NCBI RefSeq assembly: GCF_001280205.1
Contig: NZ_CP012573.1
Coordinates: 2,232,001-2,296,000, forward strand
DNA: 64,000 nucleotides
From: Clavibacter capsici
Lineage (GTDB): Bacteria > Actinomycetota > Actinomycetes > Actinomycetales > Microbacteriaceae
Direction: 5' to 3'
Part shown: positions 28,901 to 36,729 of the stretch, in pieces
How the letters are laid out: each line of letters opens with the position of its first letter
How positions within the stretch are numbered: the first letter of the stretch is position 1
Translations under genes and position numbers: made by a program
Notes under the pieces: model-generated
Told to the model about the DNA's origin: nothing
The model's input: only the letters and a program-made list of their open reading frames with translations
The model's database searches: none

Positions 28901-31900
28901 CGGTGGCGACGGGGTTGCGCGCGCCCTCGACGCGCGGGCTGATCCCCACGCGCACCGTGCCGTTCGCCCGCGCGCCCAGCCCGTCGACGACCGCGTAGCC
29001 GAACGCGTCGGTGCCGGTGGAGTAGTCGCCCGCCTGGTAGTCGATCCAGTCCGGCCCGACCTCGGTGACCTGGCCCTTCTCGGGCCCGGTGTCCTGCCCG
29101 AGGAGGCGCACGGAGTCGCCGTCGGGGTCGATGCCGGTGAGCGGCACGGGGATCCGCACGGTCTCGCCCGCGAGCACCCGCGCGGTGAGCGGGCGCGGCA
29201 CGGGCGCCGCGTTGGTCGCGACGTCGGCCTCGCGCACCGAGATGGTGAGGGTCGCGGTCGCCCACTGGCCGTCGGGCGCGACGGCGCGGTAGACGGCCGT
29301 GTAGTCGCCCGTGCGGTCGGGCGCGAGGTAGCGCAGGCGGTCGTCGCTCGCGAAGAGGAGGCCGGCGCCCTCGGGCAGCGGGTCCACCAGCACGGGGTCG
29401 AGGCGCAGCGCGTCGCCGTCGGGCTGCTCGTCGTTGGCGAGCACGGGGACGTCGACCGCGTCGCCCACGCGCACCGCCACCCGGTCGTCGGTCGCGACGG
29501 GCGGTTGGCGCACGGCGGGCTCGGGCACCTCGATCACGGTGATGACGCCCTCGGCCTCGGCCACGCCGTTGCTCACCCGGTAGCCCACGTCCACCGGCCC
29601 GTCGAGCGGCCGGGTCAGGCTGATCCGCACCAGCCGCTGCTGCACGACCTCCGCCCGCACGCCCACGGCGTCGCCCGGGGAGGCCGCGTCGGTGATCACG
29701 AGCACGCCGCCCGCGGGGTCGAAGTCGGTGGCGAGCACGTCCACGTCGGTCGCCTGGAGCTCGCGCACGAACACGGTGTGCGGCACGGTCACGGGCCGGC
29801 CGTCGGACTCGGGCGCGCCGCGCACCTCGACCCGAACGACGCCCGTCGCGGTCGCGCGCCCGTCGGTCACCGTGTACTCGAGGAGGTGCGTGCCCACCTG
29901 GCCGCCCTGGAGGCGGAAGGTGCCGGCCTCGAGGTCGGGCGTGATCTGCACTCCGGCCCGCGCGGGCACGGCCGCCAGCCGGATCGCGCCGCTCCCGCCG
30001 CGCGCGTGCGCGAGCGGCTCCACCGTCACCTCGCGCCCGACCGCAGCCTGCACGACGAAGCCCTCGGCCACGAGCGGCACGTCGCCGGCCCGGCGCACGG
30101 TGACGACCAGCTCGCCGGATCCCTCCTCGCGCCCGTCGGACACATGGAGCGCGACCGTGCGCGTGTCGCCGCCGGCCCCCGCGTCCGCGTAGACCACGCG
30201 GCCCTCGGGCTTCCAGCTGACGACGTCCGGCAGGGCGACGCTCGCGCGCGTGAGGTACATCGGATCCCCGTCGGGGTCGTACCAGCCGCCCAGCACGTCG
30301 GCCTGGAGCCGGTCGCCCTCGGCCACCGTGCCCGTTGCGGGCCGCGCCTGGACGGGCGGCGCGTTCTCGTCGGCGGTGCGCACGGCCACGCGCACGTCGG
30401 CCGTCGCCGTGCCGCCGCGGCCGTCGCTCACGACGTAGGAGAGGCGCACCGTCCCGGACGCCTGCGGCCGGAGCGCGAGCTGGAGGCCCTGGCCCTCGTC
30501 CACGATGTCGACCGCGCCGACCTCCGCGTCGACGGGCGTGACGGAGTCGATGACGAGCACGTCGCCGTTCGGGTCGTGGTCGTTGAGGAGCACGGGCAGC
30601 GCGGTGGTGCGGCCGGGGCGCGCGCCGAGGTCGTCGTCCACCGCGACGGGCGGCTGCTGCACGCGATCGGCCTCGGGCGGGGTGTCGGCCGTGTTCTGCT
30701 CGACGACGGTGTCGGAGCGGTCGCGGTCGATGAGGTCCGACCAGTTGTCGATGCGGCCGTCGCCGCGCTGCACGGCCCACGCCGCCCCGCCGCGCACGTC
30801 GTTCAGCACCACGCGCGCGCCGTCGACCAGGAAGCGGAGGGCCGCCTGCGCCGGCATCGCGCCGAGGCCGCTCACGGCCCCGCGGTCGGTGCGCCGCGCG
30901 TCGCCCGCGACCTCGTCGGGGAGCGTCGCGGGGGCGAGGCAGCGCTGCCAGCCGGATCCGTCCGCCCAGCCCGCGTGCTCGCAGCCGGCGACGCGGACCG
31001 GACGCGCGGGGTCGCCCCGGACGTCCGCGGTGACGACCACGGGATCCCCGCCCGCGACCGGCACCTCCAGGAGCCCGCCCGTGTGCGCGACGAGCACGCC
31101 GCGGCCGTCCGCCGACGCGCGCTGCAGGGCGACGCGCGCGTCGGCGGCGACGGATCCGGCGAGGTCGACCGCGCGCCCGTCGACGAGGAGGGCGCGCGCG
31201 TCGGCGTCGTACAGCGCCCAGTGCCCGTCGACGCCCGTGAGCGCGAGGCGCTGCCCGGCCGGCCGGCCGGGATCCCCCGCCGCGACGGTCTCGCCCGCGA
31301 CGGCCGCCGCCGGGTCGGCCGCGGCCTCCGCCTGCTCCTCCGTGGGCGCGCCCACCGGCCCGACGTCCACGGTCTCCTCGACCGTGTCGTCGGTCGCGGC
31401 GCGGATGCGCGAGAGCGTGCCCGCGTCGGCGGAGTACACGAGGAGCGTGCCGTCGTCGTCCATCGACGCGACCGCGTCCGCGCCGAGCGCGAGGGTCGGT
31501 GCGCTCGCGGCGTCGAACGCGGCGAGCCCGGCCACCGGCACGAGCCAGAGCTGGCCGGTGGCGGGCACGAGGATCGCGGCGCGCGACCCGGCGAGCATGA
31601 CCTCGGCGCCCGCGGGCAGCGGCGCCGTGTCGACCACCTCGCTCGTCGCGTCGTCCACCACGTCGAGGCGGGAGGCGCCGCGGTCGGCGAGCAGCACGGT
31701 GGATCCCCCCTGCAGCACGTCGATGTCCTCGCTGCGGGAGTCGACGACGCTGTCGAGCTCGAGCACGGACGTGTTGGCGCGGCCGATCGCCTGCTGCGCG
31801 GAGTTGACGACCCACACCGAGCCGTCGTCGAGGTCGACGCGCTGCGCGTCGTAGCCGTCGGAGACGAGGGCGAAGCCCGTGAGGAGGGCGAGCACGACGG

Positions 31901-31958
31901 CCCCGCCCGTGACGGTCGTCGCGGCCTGGCGGTGGCGGCGGATCCAGTCGCGGATCAT
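25974..31958 (-). CDS. Giant membrane-anchored surface protein with Ig/cadherin-like repeats
   Basis: The 1994-aa protein has a short basic cytoplasmic start, one membrane helix (residues about 13-32) and a long outside part. Residues about 35-430 resemble a beta-propeller-like sensor region. Then come about ten repeats of the Ig/cadherin type (Big_9-like), recognised by cores such as VLLNDHDPNGD, VLANDEQPDGD, VLANDTDPDGG and VLANDQAGNPF. Fibronectin-III-like units (PGPVTALRATGF, then TGYRVRV) fill the end. There is no LPXTG motif, so it is held only by the N-terminal helix. Its ATG overlaps the kinase stop and its stop overlaps the moxR ATG. The kinase upstream also ends in an FN3-like domain. 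Role unknown; adhesion, envelope sensing or serving as client of the MoxR/DUF58 pair are possible. Confidence 0.93.
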   Translation of the reverse strand: MIRDWIRRHRQAATTVTGGAVVLALLTGFALVSDGYDAQRVDLDDGSVWVVNSAQQAIGRANTSVLELDSVVDSRSEDIDVLQGGSTVLLADRGASRLDVVDDATSEVVDTAPLPAGAEVMLAGSRAAILVPATGQLWLVPVAGLAAFDAASAPTLALGADAVASMDDDGTLLVYSADAGTLSRIRAATDDTVEETVDVGPVGAPTEEQAEAAADPAAAVAGETVAAGDPGRPAGQRLALTGVDGHWALYDADARALLVDGRAVDLAGSVAADARVALQRASADGRGVLVAHTGGLLEVPVAGGDPVVVTADVRGDPARPVRVAGCEHAGWADGSGWQRCLAPATLPDEVAGDARRTDRGAVSGLGAMPAQAALRFLVDGARVVLNDVRGGAAWAVQRGDGRIDNWSDLIDRDRSDTVVEQNTADTPPEADRVQQPPVAVDDDLGARPGRTTALPVLLNDHDPNGDVLVIDSVTPVDAEVGAVDIVDEGQGLQLALRPQASGTVRLSYVVSDGRGGTATADVRVAVRTADENAPPVQARPATGTVAEGDRLQADVLGGWYDPDGDPMYLTRASVALPDVVSWKPEGRVVYADAGAGGDTRTVALHVSDGREEGSGELVVTVRRAGDVPLVAEGFVVQAAVGREVTVEPLAHARGGSGAIRLAAVPARAGVQITPDLEAGTFRLQGGQVGTHLLEYTVTDGRATATGVVRVEVRGAPESDGRPVTVPHTVFVRELQATDVDVLATDFDPAGGVLVITDAASPGDAVGVRAEVVQQRLVRISLTRPLDGPVDVGYRVSNGVAEAEGVITVIEVPEPAVRQPPVATDDRVAVRVGDAVDVPVLANDEQPDGDALRLDPVLVDPLPEGAGLLFASDDRLRYLAPDRTGDYTAVYRAVAPDGQWATATLTISVREADVATNAAPVPRPLTARVLAGETVRIPVPLTGIDPDGDSVRLLGQDTGPEKGQVTEVGPDWIDYQAGDYSTGTDAFGYAVVDGLGARANGTVRVGISPRVEGARNPVATADTVTVRPGRVLRVQVLANDTDPDGGALELVSVQPQAAGVVAGLDGDTVRVVAPDQAGRYGFVYGVRNQRGGTDEAFLTVIVDPAAPPTRPVARDTVLQLSDVLDRTSVDVDVMRNVFSAEGDVSALVVSVGAGYEDVARVTPDGRIRVEVGDARRIVPFTVAQPDDPAISATAFIWVPGFEDTLPQLRVGQPRPTVASGERLVLDLDDHVVAAGGRSVRIADPNALSATHADGPVELVDEDAIAYRSEPGYFGPAAISFTVTDADGDGGRTAALVLPVTVTPTENQPPVFTGAVIDLEPGQSKDIDLGRLTTYPYADDRGQLAFAVDGAVAAGFRATVDGGTLRISADEGVPTGTAASFPVRVRDATQTGRAGRVDLRVVPSTRPLAQPATDEGSVTRGSTTSIDVLANDQAGNPFPGTPLTVASIRGADGASLPAGVTVTPSADRATLAVSASADAEPGDVRVQYEVRDATGDAGRAAFGTVVIHVQDRPGPVTALRATGFADRSLTVAFEPGVANGSAVTGYRVRVLRGGTATATVTCPSTTCTVPTPGNGPTDAVQVEVRAVNGVGESDPVAISGLWSDVLPAAPAGLATQPLADGLRVSWQPSAVPSSSSPVTQYVVTVGGITRQVAADATSVEVRDPSLVAEVPVAVSVAARNGAQVQDATAWLAASVVGTPRGAPTATGAPSAVADPADETRVTVSWPAFSGPGVDGIRYLVAAHAPGSAPGCSVATEGVTPWSADHGPAVDVGGATSHVFTGLASDQPVAFTVLAANSQGCTVVGAGELTPRTAPSTPVVTVDPPRGDRPSDDGVFRARLADARYRPGSASASATLLYRVDGQGDGVPVGVGQALTLPRPGAAASIQVRVVEDSGDGRPRSSGWSDPVTAGTAVDARAGDVRFATDASGGATVSWTSTPPAGSGYARTERRCGGQGAWTDASSGAAGSCAIPAGVERILEVRVTANSGTLYTYAHRG

Positions 31959-33544
31959 CGCGGCAGCTCCGCGCACTTCTCGGTCGACGCCGCCCCGGCG
32001 ATGCCGTCGCGCGTGACGGTGACCCGGATGCAGGCGCGGTCGCCCGTGCCCGTCGCGCCGGCCGCGCCGCTCGTCACGCGGAACGAGGTGTCGCGCTGCG
32101 TGCTCGGCAGGCCGCCGTCGCGCACCACCTGGTACGCGTCGTCGGCGTCGAGGCCCGGGTCGCTCCAGGAGAACAGCACCCCGTCGGCGACGGCGGATGC
32201 GCGGATCTCGCCGACCACGGGGATGTCGCGCGCGGCGGTGCCGCCGCCGGAGCCGCCGAGCAGCACGCCGACGAGCACGCTCGCGACGACCGCGCCGGAC
32301 GCCGCCGCGACGAGCGCGATGCGGTGCCGGGCGATGTAGGACCGGGGGCGGGACGCCGCGGATCGGCCGGGGACGGACGCGCCGACGGGCCCGGATCCGG
32401 AGCGGCCGACCGACGCGGACGCCGCGCGCACCGGATCCGACGCCGACGCCGTCGACGGACCGCCCGAGCGCACGCCGACGCCGCCGATGACCGCACGCGC
32501 GGCGGGCGCGCCGCCGCGACCCGGGGTCGCGCGTCCCGCGGTGGCGGTGGCCTTCCGCCGCGCACGGCGCACGCCGCCCGCGCCCGCGGCCCCCGGATCC
32601 ACCTGCACGATGCCGCGCACGCGCGTGGGGTCGTCGTCCTCGTCGTCGCCCGCCCGCACCGCGGACGCCCAGTCCTCGCTCGCGACCTCGAGGGGCGTCT
32701 GCGCGAGCCGCAGCTCCGCCTCCACCGCCTGCAGCTCGCGCACGAACGCCAGCGCCGACTCCGCACGTGCCGACGGGTCGCGCGACATGGAGCGGCGCAG
32801 CACCAGCTCGAGCCGCTCGGGCACGTCGGCGCGCCCGGTCGGCAGCGGCCGGGCCCGCTGGATCCGGGCCACGAGGTCGGCGGGCGCGTTCTGCCCGCCG
32901 GGCACCTCGAAGGGGCTGCGGCCGGCGAGCAGCGAGTAGACGGTGGCCGCGAGCGACCACACCTCGCTCCGCACGGTGCCCGGGCTCTCCTCGGCGAGCA
33001 CCTCGGGCGCCGACCACGGGATCGACAGGCCCACCGCGTCGGTCGCCGCCGCGTCCTCGAGCGTGGACGCGATGCCGAAGTCGCTGAGCACGGGGTGCCC
33101 GAACGCGGTCGTGAGGATGTTCGCGGGCTTGATGTCGCGGTGCAGCACGCCGGCGCGGTGGGCGGTCTCCACGGCGCTCGCGATGCGGATCCCGATGCGC
33201 AGCGCCTCGGCGACGCCCAGCGGCTCGCGCCGGTACCGGTCGCTGAGGCTCGACGAGCACAGCTCCATCACGAGATACGGGCGCCCGTCGGCGGCGACGG
33301 ACGCCTGGTGCACGGTGAGCACCGACGGGTGCGCGCTCAGCTGCGCCATGAGGTCGGCCTCGGCGCGGAACATGGCGCGCAGCCGGTCGGTCACGATCTC
33401 GGCGAGCATGACCTTCACGGCGACCTGGCGCCGCGGCATGTCCTGCTCGTAGAGGAACACGTCGGCGAAGCCGCCGGATCCGAGGACCGTCACGTACGCG
33501 AACCCCGGCAGCACCGGCGGGGACGACGGCAGGCGTCTGGCCAT
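31955..33544 (-). CDS. Membrane Ser/Thr protein kinase with extracellular FN3-like domain
   Basis: The 529-aa Hanks-type kinase has a catalytic domain (about 14-275) with LGSGGFADVF, Lys44, H135-R-D-I-K-P-A-N with Asp137, and Asp155 of DFG; all catalytic residues are intact. A long linker rich in Arg, Gly, Ala and Ser (about 325-425) is followed by a membrane helix (IALVAAASGAVVASVLVGVLL) and an outside FN3-like domain of about 95 residues (VLFSWSDPGLDADDAYQVV). The ATG at 33544 has GAGGGG upstream. It is the first gene of the operon and its stop overlaps the Ig-like gene (ATGA). A TAGACT -10 candidate lies at 33619-33624, leaving a leader of about 70 nt. It probably signals on the state of the surface proteins encoded next. 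Confidence 0.93.
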   Translation of the reverse strand: MARRLPSSPPVLPGFAYVTVLGSGGFADVFLYEQDMPRRQVAVKVMLAEIVTDRLRAMFRAEADLMAQLSAHPSVLTVHQASVAADGRPYLVMELCSSSLSDRYRREPLGVAEALRIGIRIASAVETAHRAGVLHRDIKPANILTTAFGHPVLSDFGIASTLEDAAATDAVGLSIPWSAPEVLAEESPGTVRSEVWSLAATVYSLLAGRSPFEVPGGQNAPADLVARIQRARPLPTGRADVPERLELVLRRSMSRDPSARAESALAFVRELQAVEAELRLAQTPLEVASEDWASAVRAGDDEDDDPTRVRGIVQVDPGAAGAGGVRRARRKATATAGRATPGRGGAPAARAVIGGVGVRSGGPSTASASDPVRAASASVGRSGSGPVGASVPGRSAASRPRSYIARHRIALVAAASGAVVASVLVGVLLGGSGGGTAARDIPVVGEIRASAVADGVLFSWSDPGLDADDAYQVVRDGGLPSTQRDTSFRVTSGAAGATGTGDRACIRVTVTRDGIAGAASTEKCAELPR

Positions 33545-33737
33545 GGCCCCCTCTTCGGGTCGGGACCGACGGCAGGGGCTGTTGCGGGCGGCGGGTGGAT
33601 CGTGCGCTCTTCGATCGAGTCTAGGTCGCCGATCCGCGCGGGTACACGGGTCGGCGGCCTCCTGGCGCCCCCTCTTCGGGAGCGTCCGTGACGCCGGCGG
33701 GACCGCTGCGTGACGCACCCTGGAGGGTCGTCGCGCC

Positions 33738-33756
33738 GCGGCGGGACCGGCGCCGC
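33738..33756 (-). terminator. Possible gltA terminator hairpin
   Basis: Arms GCGGCG/CGCCGC with a 7-nt loop directly after the gltA stop, followed by smaller hairpins (ACCCT/AGGGT). There is no U-tract. In DNA this GC-rich the evidence is modest. Confidence 0.3.
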
Positions 33757-33757
33757 G

Positions 33758-35083
33758 TCAGTCGCGCTGCGGCAGGTCGCGCGCGCCCTGGCCGATGTAG
33801 AGCTGCTGCGGGCGGCCGATCTTCGTCGACCGGTCCTCGTTCATCTCGCGCCAGTGCGCGATCCAGCCGGGCAGGCGCCCGATGGTGAACAGCGCCGTGA
33901 ACATGCGCGTGGGGAAGCCCATCGCCTTGTAGATGACGCCCGTGTAGAAGTCCACGTTCGGGTAGAGCTTCCGCTCGATGAAGTAGTCGTCCGCGAGCGC
34001 GACGGCCTCGAGCTCCTTGGCGATGTCGAGCAGCGGGTCCTGGATCCCGAGGGCCTCCAGCACCTCGTCGGCGCTCTCCTTCACGAGGCGGGCGCGCGGG
34101 TCGAAGTTCTTGTAGACGCGGTGCCCGAAGCCCATGAGGCGGACGCCGTCCTCCTTGTTCTTCACGCGCTCCACGTAGCGGTCGACGCCCTCGCCGGAGT
34201 CGCGGATGCGGCCGAGCATCGAGAGCACCGCCTCGTTCGCGCCGCCGTGCAGCGGGCCGAAGAGCGCGCCGATGCCGGCGGAGACGGAGGAGAACATGTT
34301 CGCCTCGGTGGATCCGACGAGCCGCACGGTCGACGTCGACGCGTTCTGCTCGTGGTCCTCGTGCAGGATCAGCAGGCGCTCGAGCGCGCGGCTGACCACG
34401 GGGTCCACCTGGTACGGCTCGGCGTTGTTGCCGAAGTTCAGGCGGAGGAAGTTGTCGACGAACGACAGCGAGTTGTCCGGGTAGAGGAAGGCCTGGCCGA
34501 GGCTCTTCTTGTGCGCGTACGCCGCGATGACCGGCAGCTTCGCCAGCAGGCGGAGCGTCGAGATCTCGACCTGCTCGGGGTCGTGGACGCTCAGCGAGTC
34601 CTCGTAGTAGGTGGAGAGCGCGGACACGGCGCTCGAGAGCACCGACATGGGGTGCGCGTTGGTGGGCAGGGCGCGGAACAGGCCCTTGAAGTCCTCGTGC
34701 AGGAGCGTGTGGCGGCGGATGTCGTCCTCGAACCCGCCCAGCTCGTCGCTCGTGGGCAGCTCGCCGTGGATGAGGAGCCAGGCCACCTCGAGGTAGCTGG
34801 AGTTCCGCGCGAGCTGCTCGATCGGGTAGCCGCGGTAGCGGAGGATGCCCTGCTCGCCGTCGATGTAGGTGATGGCCGATCGGGTCGACGCGGTGTTGAC
34901 GAAGCCGTTGTCGAGGGTGGTGAGGCCGGTGCTCTTCGTGAGCCCCGAGATGTCGATGCTCGACGCGCCGTCGACCGCGGGGAGGATGGGGAACTCCACC
35001 CGGCCGCCCGGGTACGTCAGGGTCGCGGTCGGCTTCTCCTCCGCCGTCGGCTTCTGGTCCGCCTGCTGCCCGCCATCGGTCAC
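33758..35083 (-). CDS. gltA: Citrate synthase
   Basis: Citrate synthase joins oxaloacetate and acetyl-CoA at the entry of the TCA cycle. The 441-aa protein is of the long, hexameric type I form. The catalytic His pair is in GPLHGGANEAV and MGFGHRVYK, and the catalytic Asp is in YPNVDFYTG. The N-terminal beta-strand domain (about 1-55, with TATLTYPGGRVEFP) is present, the part that carries NADH regulation in enterobacteria. The GTG start at 35083 follows a GAGGAGG ribosome-binding site. The 161-bp upstream gap contains a TAGGCT -10 candidate and a palindrome at 35191-35205. It stands apart from the neighbouring dapC and kinase operons. Confidence 0.97.
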   Translation of the reverse strand: MTDGGQQADQKPTAEEKPTATLTYPGGRVEFPILPAVDGASSIDISGLTKSTGLTTLDNGFVNTASTRSAITYIDGEQGILRYRGYPIEQLARNSSYLEVAWLLIHGELPTSDELGGFEDDIRRHTLLHEDFKGLFRALPTNAHPMSVLSSAVSALSTYYEDSLSVHDPEQVEISTLRLLAKLPVIAAYAHKKSLGQAFLYPDNSLSFVDNFLRLNFGNNAEPYQVDPVVSRALERLLILHEDHEQNASTSTVRLVGSTEANMFSSVSAGIGALFGPLHGGANEAVLSMLGRIRDSGEGVDRYVERVKNKEDGVRLMGFGHRVYKNFDPRARLVKESADEVLEALGIQDPLLDIAKELEAVALADDYFIERKLYPNVDFYTGVIYKAMGFPTRMFTALFTIGRLPGWIAHWREMNEDRSTKIGRPQQLYIGQGARDLPQRD

Positions 35084-35190
35084 GGCGCCTCCTCGAGTCT
35101 GGTGTGGAAGGCCCGGGGGGATGCGCGCCGCCGGGCGCTCGTGGCGCCGTCGCGGCGTCGGGATCCGAGCCGACTACAGCCTAAAGGGCC

Positions 35191-35205
35191 GACAGGGACA
35201 CTGTC
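35191..35205. promoter_or_regulatory. Palindrome in the gltA promoter region
   Basis: GACAG-GGACA-CTGTC, perfect 5-bp arms with a 5-bp spacer. It lies just upstream of TAGGCT, the likely gltA -10 (minus strand, 35180-35185), so it would sit in the spacer and -35 region where a repressor could act. No family is assigned. Confidence 0.35.
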
Positions 35206-35244
35206 GCCTCCGCCAGCATCCGGCCGGATCCGTTGGAGGTCGTG

Positions 35245-36363
35245 CTACGCGGCGGCGACGGCGCCCGCGCGGAGGCGCTCGGCGGCGGCCCGGACGCGCT
35301 CGTCCGTCGCGGTGAGCGACAGGCGCACGTGCTCGGGCGACGCGTCGCCGTAGAACGGGCCGGGGCCCGCGAGGATCCCGAGGTCGGCGAGCTGGGCGAT
35401 GCCCTCCCAGGCGTCACGGCCGCGCGTCGCCCAGAGGTAGAGGCCGGCCTCGCTGCGATCGATGCGCCAGCCGGCGTCCTCGAGCGCGGGCCGGAGCACG
35501 GCGCGGCGGGCGCGGTAGAGCTCGCGCTGGGCGCGCACGTGGGCGTCGTCGCCGAGCGCCACCGTCATGGCGTGCTGGAGGGGCGCGGGCGGCAGGAGCC
35601 CGGCGTGCTTGCGGACGCGGATCAGCCGGGCGATGAGCTCCCGGTCGCCCGCGACGAGCGCGGCCCGGTAGCCCGCGAGGTTCGACTGCTTGCTCAGCGA
35701 GTAGAGCGCGAGGACGCCGGAGTGGTCGTCGCCGACCACGCGCGCGTCGAGGATCGAGGGCGTCGGCCCGTCGGACCACTCCCCCTCCCAGCCGAGCTCG
35801 GCGTAGCACTCGTCGCTCGCGATCACGGCGCCGAGCTCGCGGGCGCGGGCCACGGCGGCGCGCAGCTCGTCGACGCCGAGCACGCGGCCGTCGGGGTTGC
35901 CGGGCGAGTTGAGCCACACGAGGCGCGTGCGCGCGGGCCACTCCGCGGGGTCGTCCGCGGGCACGCTCTCGGCGCCCGCGAGCGCCGCGCCCACCGCGTA
36001 GGTGGGGTACGCGACCCGCGGGTGGACGACCGCGTCGCCCTCGCCGAGGCCGAGCATGAACGGCAGCCAGGCCACCATCTCCTTCGACCCGATGGTCGGC
36101 AGCACCTGGTCGGCGCCGACGGTCGCGTTCCGGCGCCGGGCGTGCCAGTCGACCATCGCCTGCCGGAGCTCCGGCGTGCCGACCGTGGTCGGGTACGCGT
36201 GCGCGTCGGTGGCCCAGGCGAGCGCGTCGCGGATGAGCGTCGGCGTCGGGTCCACGGGCGACCCGATGCTGAGGTCGACCAGGCCGTCGGGGTGCCGGGC
36301 GGCCCGCTCGGCGTACGGGGCCATGAGGTCCCAGGGGTAGTCGGGGAGCTCGCCGAGGGCCAC
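35245..36363 (-). CDS. dapC: Succinyldiaminopimelate aminotransferase
   Basis: This fold-type I PLP aminotransferase has 372 aa. DapC transfers an amino group in the succinylase branch of lysine and diaminopimelate synthesis, feeding peptidoglycan. Visible motifs are LPTIGSKEMVAWLP, the NSPGNPDGRV loop, ASDECYAELGW and the PLP Lys in LYSLSKQSNLAGYR. The family is easily confused with other aspartate aminotransferase-like enzymes; the adjoining ferredoxin gene supports dapC, because fdx-dapC is a conserved actinobacterial pair. The GTG at 36363 lies 5 nt after the ferredoxin stop, so they form one transcript. Confidence 0.92.
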   Translation of the reverse strand: MALGELPDYPWDLMAPYAERAARHPDGLVDLSIGSPVDPTPTLIRDALAWATDAHAYPTTVGTPELRQAMVDWHARRRNATVGADQVLPTIGSKEMVAWLPFMLGLGEGDAVVHPRVAYPTYAVGAALAGAESVPADDPAEWPARTRLVWLNSPGNPDGRVLGVDELRAAVARARELGAVIASDECYAELGWEGEWSDGPTPSILDARVVGDDHSGVLALYSLSKQSNLAGYRAALVAGDRELIARLIRVRKHAGLLPPAPLQHAMTVALGDDAHVRAQRELYRARRAVLRPALEDAGWRIDRSEAGLYLWATRGRDAWEGIAQLADLGILAGPGPFYGDASPEHVRLSLTATDERVRAAAERLRAGAVAAA

Positions 36364-36368
36364 GCGCG

Positions 36369-36689
36369 TCAGCCGTTCTGGGGCGGGAGCGCGGCGATGA
36401 CGGGGTGGTCGGAGTGCGTGACGCCGACCTTGGTGGCGCCGCCGGGCGAGCCCATCTCCGCGAAGAACTCGACGTTCGCGGTGTAGTAGTCGCTCCAGCG
36501 CTCGGGCAGGTCGTCCTCGTAGTAGATCGCCTCGACGGGGCACACGGGCTCGCAGGCACCGCAGTCCACGCACTCGTCCGGGTGGATGTAGAGCGACCGC
36601 TCGCCCTCGTAGATGCAGTCCACCGGGCACTCGTCGATGCAGGCGCGGTCCTTCACGTCGACACAGGGCAGGGCGATGACGTAGGTCAC
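36369..36689 (-). CDS. fdxA: 7Fe ferredoxin
   Basis: The 106-aa electron carrier has eight Cys spaced for one [3Fe-4S] and one [4Fe-4S] cluster: C9, C17, C21 and C50 for the first, and C25, C40, C43 and C46 for the second. The C-terminal extension (about 60-106) is typical of FdxA/FdxC of actinobacteria. The GTG at 36689 follows GGAAGGA. TAGACT (36727-36732), overlapping the mshB stop, is a likely -10 box of its own. dapC follows directly. The partner enzymes are not evident from the window. Confidence 0.95.
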   Translation of the reverse strand: MTYVIALPCVDVKDRACIDECPVDCIYEGERSLYIHPDECVDCGACEPVCPVEAIYYEDDLPERWSDYYTANVEFFAEMGSPGGATKVGVTHSDHPVIAALPPQNG

Positions 36690-36729
36690 TTCGGGCGGGT
36701 CCTTCCGGGAGCGGTGCGGCCCGACGAGT

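Noticed and set aside
25932-32339. A 2135-codon open frame on the plus strand
   Set aside because: It mirrors the Ig-like gene on the other strand; its product is a low-complexity Arg/His/Gly/Ala string without domains. Long antisense frames are expected at this GC content. The same applies to 993-4466, 6658-11850, 17883-20771 and 42305-48142.
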